The translations under genes and the position numbers were made by a program. A model generated the notes under the pieces. That model ran no database searches and was not told the origin of the DNA. It saw nothing but the letters and a program-made list of their open reading frames with translations. 64,000 nucleotides of DNA from Desulfurobacterium indicum (GTDB lineage: Bacteria > Aquificota > Aquificia > Desulfurobacteriales > Desulfurobacteriaceae). This document shows, piece after piece, positions 59,698 through 64,000 of this stretch (position 1 is the stretch's first letter; each line of letters begins with the position of its first letter). The DNA is taken from positions 62,001 through 126,000 of the forward strand of contig NZ_MOEN01000001.1 in the NCBI RefSeq assembly GCF_001968985.1, read 5' to 3'.

Positions 59698-61704
59698 TTA
59701 TCCTGCAAAAAGCTTTATTCCGTGATAGAAGGCAAAAGCGGTAATCCATGCTACTGCAAGTTCTACGACCGCTATAAAGGTTACCCATTTTTTAGATCCG
59801 CTTTCCTGATATATTGCTGAAATTGTTGCTATGCAGGGAATATAAAGCAGAACAAAAACTATGTAGGCGAATGCAGATGCCGGAGTAAACGTTGTTTTTA
59901 GTATTGTCGGTAGCATTTCTGCGTTTCCGTATAACGTTCCCATTGTGCCTACAACTATTTCTTTGGCAACGGCTCCGAAAAGCAATGCAACAACCGGTTT
60001 CCAGTCGTTTATTCCTAAAGGTTTAAATAAAGGAAGGAGCCATTTGCCTGCCATTCCCGCGATAGAGTGTTCTCCTGCGTATCTCACTCCGGCTGGGAAG
60101 CTGGCCAGTGCCCATATTATTAATGAGGCTAAAAGGATGATTGTTCCTGCTTTTGAAAGAAAATCCTTAACTTCTATGATGGTTTGATTGAAAACGACTT
60201 TAAGTGACGGAAATTTGTAAGAAGGAAGCTCTATAAAAAACTCTCCTTCACCTTCATCAACTAAAAACAGTGATACGATTTTGGCAAATATCAGTCCCAT
60301 AACGATGCCTATCGTATATAGACTTAATACGATTAACGTTCTGTTATTCTGGAAGAATGCCGCTATAAAAACGCTGTAAACGGCGAGTCTGGCACTGCAC
60401 GACATCCATGGAATTATCATCATAGTTATAAGTTTGTGAACCGGTGAGCGCATTGCTCTTGTTGCATAAATTGCTGGAACGTTGCATCCGAATCCCAGGA
60501 TAAGCGGTATAACCGAAGAACCAGACAATCCAAAATGCCTCATAAAGTTGTCCCAGAGTGCTGCTGCTCTTGCCATGTATCCTGTATCTTCCAGAATGGA
60601 GAGCAGTATGTAAAGAACAAAAAGGATAGGAAGAAAGGAAAGGACAGAGCCTACGCCTGCCAGAACTCCGTTGTTTATCAGAGATTCCAGCGTTTCAGGT
60701 AAAGGTAAACTCTGAACCATTGTCGGAAGAGTTTCTCCGAAGATGTGGCCTATGAGTTTGACAAACGGAGAGCTGAAGGTAAAGGTGAGTTTAAAAACGG
60801 CTGCCATTATGGCAAAAAAGATCGGTATGCCGGTGACGGGGGTTGTTATAATTCTGTCAACTTTATCTCTAAAATCTTCTTTTTCTTCAAAGCTGTAATC
60901 TGTTTCTATAACTATCCTTGCTATACGTGAAGCCATAAGGAAACGTTCTTTTGGAATGGCCGATGAGAGCTCTTCTCCTTTGCGTTCGTAAAATTCTGTT
61001 TTTATTCTAGAAAGGGCTTTTGATAGTGTTTCCGAAACTTTTGACTGCTTTGCCATTTCGGTTATTTCAGGATCGCCTTCAAGAAGCTTTATTGCAAACC
61101 ATCGGATATTCTTTTTAAATTGTTCATCTTCGTTTATTATCATTGAAATTTCTGATATGGCTGCTTCCAAGAGATCTGAATATGTGGGTCTGAAAACTTC
61201 TCCGTTAATACCGTTAAGTCCTACTTCTATTATTTTTTCGGAAAGTTCCGAGAAGCCCGTGTTTCTGTAGGCACTTACAGAGATGACAGGAAGGTTAAAT
61301 ATAGCGGATAGTTTGTCGAAGTTTATTGAAAATTTTTTAATATCATCTATTTTGTTTAACGCAAGTATCGGTTTTACTCCCATTTCAAGGAGTTCAAGAG
61401 TTAGATAAAGGTTTCTTCCCAGGAGTGTTGCGTCTATGACGTTTACAACAGCGTCATACTGTTCGTTAAGTAGAAAATTTCTCGTTACTCTCTCTTCTAT
61501 GGTATAAGATGTGAGGCTGTAAATTCCGGGAAGGTCTATAAGTGTTATTTCAAATCCTCTGAATGAATATTTTCCTTCCTTCCTTTCAACTGTTACGCCC
61601 GGCCAATTTCCTACTTTGGCTTTTGTTCCGGCGAGCATATTCATTATTGCCGTTTTGCCGACGTTAGGATTTCCGACGAGAGCGGCGATAAGCTTTTTTT
61701 TCAC
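59698..61704 (-). CDS. feoB: Ferrous iron transport protein B
   Basis: Inner-membrane Fe(II) transporter with an N-terminal G domain. GNPNVGKTAIMNML (residues 11-24), a VGNWPGVTVERKEG switch I, DLPGIYSLTSYTIEE (about 58-72), NKID and a SAYRNTGF motif form the G domain (1-165), followed by a helical GDI-like domain and about eight transmembrane segments (about 285-665) with the gate motifs GFGCNVPAI and MSCSARLAVY. 668 residues. Three bases after feoA. No obvious Fur box is seen upstream of feoA. Confidence 0.96.
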   Translation of the reverse strand: MKKKLIAALVGNPNVGKTAIMNMLAGTKAKVGNWPGVTVERKEGKYSFRGFEITLIDLPGIYSLTSYTIEERVTRNFLLNEQYDAVVNVIDATLLGRNLYLTLELLEMGVKPILALNKIDDIKKFSINFDKLSAIFNLPVISVSAYRNTGFSELSEKIIEVGLNGINGEVFRPTYSDLLEAAISEISMIINEDEQFKKNIRWFAIKLLEGDPEITEMAKQSKVSETLSKALSRIKTEFYERKGEELSSAIPKERFLMASRIARIVIETDYSFEEKEDFRDKVDRIITTPVTGIPIFFAIMAAVFKLTFTFSSPFVKLIGHIFGETLPTMVQSLPLPETLESLINNGVLAGVGSVLSFLPILFVLYILLSILEDTGYMARAAALWDNFMRHFGLSGSSVIPLILGFGCNVPAIYATRAMRSPVHKLITMMIIPWMSCSARLAVYSVFIAAFFQNNRTLIVLSLYTIGIVMGLIFAKIVSLFLVDEGEGEFFIELPSYKFPSLKVVFNQTIIEVKDFLSKAGTIILLASLIIWALASFPAGVRYAGEHSIAGMAGKWLLPLFKPLGINDWKPVVALLFGAVAKEIVVGTMGTLYGNAEMLPTILKTTFTPASAFAYIVFVLLYIPCIATISAIYQESGSKKWVTFIAVVELAVAWITAFAFYHGIKLFAG

Positions 61705-61707
61705 CGT

Positions 61708-61923
61708 TTACCTCACTACTATTCTTCTTGCCATTCCCCTTCCAAGGGCAAAACGGCTCTTTTCCACTTCCACAATAATAGGCCCGGGAGCGTTTTTTAC
61801 AACCCGCACCTTGCTTCCTGGAAATATGCCTACGGCAGCTAGCCGTCTTTTAAAACAGGGACCGCCTTTTATCTCTTTTATTTCAACGGTTTGTCCCTCT
61901 TCTATGTCAAGTAGTGTTTTCAT
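61708..61923 (-). CDS. feoA: Ferrous iron transport protein A
   Basis: A 71-residue SH3-like cytoplasmic helper of FeoB. The sequence LLDIEEGQTVEIKEIKGGPCFKRRLAAVGIFPGSKVRVVKNAPGPIIVEVEKSRFALGRGMARRIVV matches the FeoA layout, with the RRLAxxGIFPG central motif. It precedes feoB in the same transcript. Confidence 0.93.
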   Translation of the reverse strand: MKTLLDIEEGQTVEIKEIKGGPCFKRRLAAVGIFPGSKVRVVKNAPGPIIVEVEKSRFALGRGMARRIVVR

Positions 61924-62070
61924 TTTCCTTTCCTTAACCTTTGATTGTTAGAATATATTAACTTTTCTTCGGAAAGTCAAGGAGAGGTATATTTAACACC
62001 TTATCATACACATTTATTGTCATTGGTTGCTTCTGTTAATTATAAAACCTTCTGTTTTTTGTAAGTAAGG

Positions 62071-62076
62071 TATAAT
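62071..62076 (+). promoter_or_regulatory. -10 box placed to give a leaderless prmC message
   Basis: A perfect TATAAT lies six bases before the prmC ATG, so transcription would begin at or within a base or two of the start codon. No good -35 at 17 bases was found, and no Shine-Dalgarno lies in the usual window. Confidence 0.45.
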
Positions 62077-62082
62077 TTCACC

Positions 62083-62949
62083 ATGAAATGGACTGTTATG
62101 AAACTTGTTAGGAGAGCTGCCGAAATCCTTTCGGAAAGAGGTATTCCGTCTCCCCGCCTTGATGCCGAGCTTCTTATGTGCCGTCTGCTTGGGTGGGACA
62201 GTAGAGTGAAGATCTATACTGATTATGATAGGCCACTTTCGGAGGATGAAGTTGATGCTTACCGTCAACTTATAAAGCGTCGCGTTAAAGGGGAACCTGT
62301 TGCTTACATAACTGGTGAAAAAGAGTTTTTTGGATTCAAATTTAAAGTAAATCCTGCCGTTTTGATTCCGAGGCCTGAGACGGAATTTTTAGTTGAGAAA
62401 AGTGTAGAGTTACTTAAAGTGATGGATAGAGAAAAACTCAGGATTGTTGATGTCGGCACGGGAAGCGGCTGTGTGATCATTTCAATTGCAAAACTGCTTA
62501 AAAAGAATGCTAAGTTTTTCGGAACGGATATTTCAAAGAATGCTCTTGCCGTTGCTGCTGAAAATGCAGATATTCACGGCTGTAATATTACGTTTTTAGA
62601 AACAGATTTGCTGGAAGGTATTGAAGGGCCATTTTCAGCGGTTGTTTCCAATCCGCCGTACATAGCCTATTCTGACAATCGAATAGAAGAAAATGTTAAG
62701 AAGTTTGAGCCGTCAACTGCCCTTTACGGTGGAGAGAGGGGAACTGAAATTATAGAAAGGCTTGCTTTTCAGGCTTTTAATAAGCTTGAAAAGGGCGGTT
62801 TTCTGGCTGTTGAATGTGGAGATGGACAGTTCAAAGAGGTCAGGAGTATTTTTGAAAAAGCTAGTTTTAAAGATATTGAGGTTGTGAAAGATCTTTCTGG
62901 GAAAGACCGTGTAGTTGTAGGTTTTAAAAAAGGAGTGAAAAATGTATAA
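62083..62949 (+). CDS. prmC: Peptide chain release factor N5-glutamine methyltransferase
   Basis: Methylates the Gln of the GGQ motif of release factors. The N-terminal helical domain (1-75) has SPRLDAELLMCRLLG; GEPVAYITGEKEFFGFKFKVNPAVLIPRPETE (about 70-101) is diagnostic; SAM motif is IVDVGTGSGCVIISIAK (about 122-138); the glutamine-binding NPPY is in AVVSNPPYIAYSD (about 186-198). 288 residues. It shares eight bases with the start of murA. The true start may be the ATG at 62098; both lack a Shine-Dalgarno sequence. Confidence 0.94.
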   Translation: MKWTVMKLVRRAAEILSERGIPSPRLDAELLMCRLLGWDSRVKIYTDYDRPLSEDEVDAYRQLIKRRVKGEPVAYITGEKEFFGFKFKVNPAVLIPRPETEFLVEKSVELLKVMDREKLRIVDVGTGSGCVIISIAKLLKKNAKFFGTDISKNALAVAAENADIHGCNITFLETDLLEGIEGPFSAVVSNPPYIAYSDNRIEENVKKFEPSTALYGGERGTEIIERLAFQAFNKLEKGGFLAVECGDGQFKEVRSIFEKASFKDIEVVKDLSGKDRVVVGFKKGVKNV

Positions 62950-64000
62950 GTTTCTTATAAAAGGTGGAAAGCTATTAAATGGGAAAGTAAAGGTTTCCGG
63001 CTCTAAAAATGCGAGTCTTCCTATCATTTTTGCGGCTATCTTGACAGAAGATGCCGTGATTTCAAATGTTCCGGATTTAAGAGATACAAGAACTGCTATT
63101 TCTTTGCTTAAAGATATGGGATTTGAGGCGGAGTTTGACAATAATAAACTGCATGTGATGAAAGGTAAAAGAATAAAGACGGAAGCCGACTACGAACTTG
63201 TCAGAACGATGAGAGCTTCTGTTCTTACACTCGGTCCTCTTCTTGCAAGATTTGGTAAGGCAAGAGTTTCTCTTCCTGGTGGCTGTGCCATAGGTGCAAG
63301 GCCGGTTGATCTTCATCTTAAAGCTCTCTCAAAGTTAGGAGCTGATATAAAGATAGAGCATGGTTACATAAATGCCGTTGCTTCCAATGGACTCAAAGGG
63401 GCTGAAATAGTTTTTGATTTTCCAACCGTAGGGGGCACGGAAAACCTTTTAATGGCGGCGGTTTTAGCAAAAGGAAAAACAATTATAATGAATGCGGCTA
63501 AAGAGCCAGAAATTGTTGATCTTGCTCGTGCATTAAAAAGGGCAGGAGCAATTATAGAGGGAGAGGGGACTGATACAATTGAAGTAGAGGGTGTGGATTC
63601 TATCGGACCAATAAATTATACGGTTATGCCTGACAGAATTGAGGCGGGAACGTTTGTTGCCTGTGTTGCTGCTGCCGGAGGCGAGGTGATTATAGAAGAG
63701 TTTCCTCACGATGTTCTGGGAGCGGTGATTGATAAGTTCAAAGATGCAGGCGTTGTTATAGAGAAAATTGACAATAAGACTGCCTTTGTTAAGAGTGAAG
63801 GCAAATTAAGAGGAACAGATATAACTACGGAAGTTTATCCCGGTTTTCCTACCGATATGCAGGCACAGTTTATGGCTGTAATGTGCCTTGCAGATGGTGT
63901 GTCGGTTATAAAAGAGACCATATTTGAAAATAGATTTCAACATGTTCTTGAGCTGCAACGTTTAGGGGCCGATATAAAGATAGACGGAAACACGGCTATT
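62942..64000 (+). CDS. murA: UDP-N-acetylglucosamine 1-carboxyvinyltransferase (3' end outside window)
   Basis: First committed step of peptidoglycan synthesis, transferring enolpyruvate to UDP-GlcNAc. The protein opens [27 protein letters not shown] (Lys22 and Asn23 region), has [38 protein letters not shown] (about 89-126) with the PEP-attacking Cys in place, and continues to [19 protein letters not shown]. It still reads in frame at the last base. An AAGGAGTG site precedes the ATG. The keto-enol Cys is the usual target of fosfomycin. Confidence 0.96.
   Translation, partial: MYKFLIKGGKLLNGKVKVSGSKNASLPIIFAAILTEDAVISNVPDLRDTRTAISLLKDMGFEAEFDNNKLHVMKGKRIKTEADYELVRTMRASVLTLGPLLARFGKARVSLPGGCAIGARPVDLHLKALSKLGADIKIEHGYINAVASNGLKGAEIVFDFPTVGGTENLLMAAVLAKGKTIIMNAAKEPEIVDLARALKRAGAIIEGEGTDTIEVEGVDSIGPINYTVMPDRIEAGTFVACVAAAGGEVIIEEFPHDVLGAVIDKFKDAGVVIEKIDNKTAFVKSEGKLRGTDITTEVYPGFPTDMQAQFMAVMCLADGVSVIKETIFENRFQHVLELQRLGADIKIDGNTAI

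Noticed and set aside
61924-62070. Possible Fur box upstream of feoA
   Set aside because: No GATAATGAT-type repeats could be found, only general AT-richness.

Overview
This is a chromosomal stretch of a low-GC, Gram-negative, probably thermophilic and autotrophic bacterium. Outer-membrane capacity is shown by lpxC and an OmpA-type lipoprotein. Thermophile-like features are the Lys/Glu-rich proteins, heavy AGA/AGG arginine use, and archaeal-looking genes (a KaiC-family ATPase and a stand-alone riboflavin reductase). A DHH-CBS-poly(A)-polymerase fusion of the kind known from Aquifex and a SelB factor point to Aquificota, most likely the Desulfurobacteriaceae. That placement is inference from gene content and has not been tested by a search.

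Layout. 1-1700: end of the ATP synthase operon (atpD, atpC, terminator). 1.7-8.5 kb: a cyclotransferase-like protein, two roadblock/PATAN-like proteins, then fbp-ppx-ppk-sixA (sugar phosphate and polyphosphate) and a probable PL7 polysaccharide lyase. 8.5-22 kb: lpxC, birA, an RsmJ-like methyltransferase, KaiC-like ATPase, a lysine-aminomutase-like radical SAM enzyme, metG, ribE, a second ppx/gppA, ugd, a CDP-alcohol phosphotransferase, a riboflavin reductase, two peptide-type ABC permeases and a Tat-exported split-Soret-like cytochrome. 22-32 kb (minus strand): two adjacent winged-helix-Hfq fusion genes, accC, accB, efp, gltB, a degenerate phosphoesterase-like protein, ftsY. 32-41.4 kb: thiE-alr-prmA-PHP-gpsA-selB, then rpsU-yqeY-mutS2. 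41.4-43.7 kb: accessory region with a nine-repeat CRISPR array without cas genes, a frameshifted EamA transporter and a tiny zinc-ribbon gene. 43.7-50.9 kb (minus): truD, comM, rsmA, glmM, cdaR, cdaA, folP. 51-64 kb: tRNA nucleotidyltransferase fusion, a transporter, nadD, a 38-residue membrane protein, proA, OmpA lipoprotein, miaB, a bifunctional-nuclease protein, a thiamine-binding-like protein, feoB/feoA, prmC and the start of murA.

Most genes are packed in short operons with ATGA or TAATG overlaps. Working groups visible here are lipid and envelope synthesis (accBC with birA, lpxC, glmM, murA, alr), c-di-AMP signalling (cdaA-cdaR-glmM), polyphosphate turnover, translation and RNA maturation (metG, efp, rsmA, truD, miaB, prmA, prmC), and selenocysteine insertion.

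The most unusual items are the tandem DNA-binding-domain/Hfq fusions (22064-23052), the CRISPR spacers that are themselves near-perfect inverted repeats (41591-42155), a possible selenocysteine codon with a SECIS-shaped hairpin in the small zinc-ribbon gene (43530-43720), and the PL7-like lyase (7760-8455). No tRNA, rRNA, insertion sequence or prophage gene was seen.
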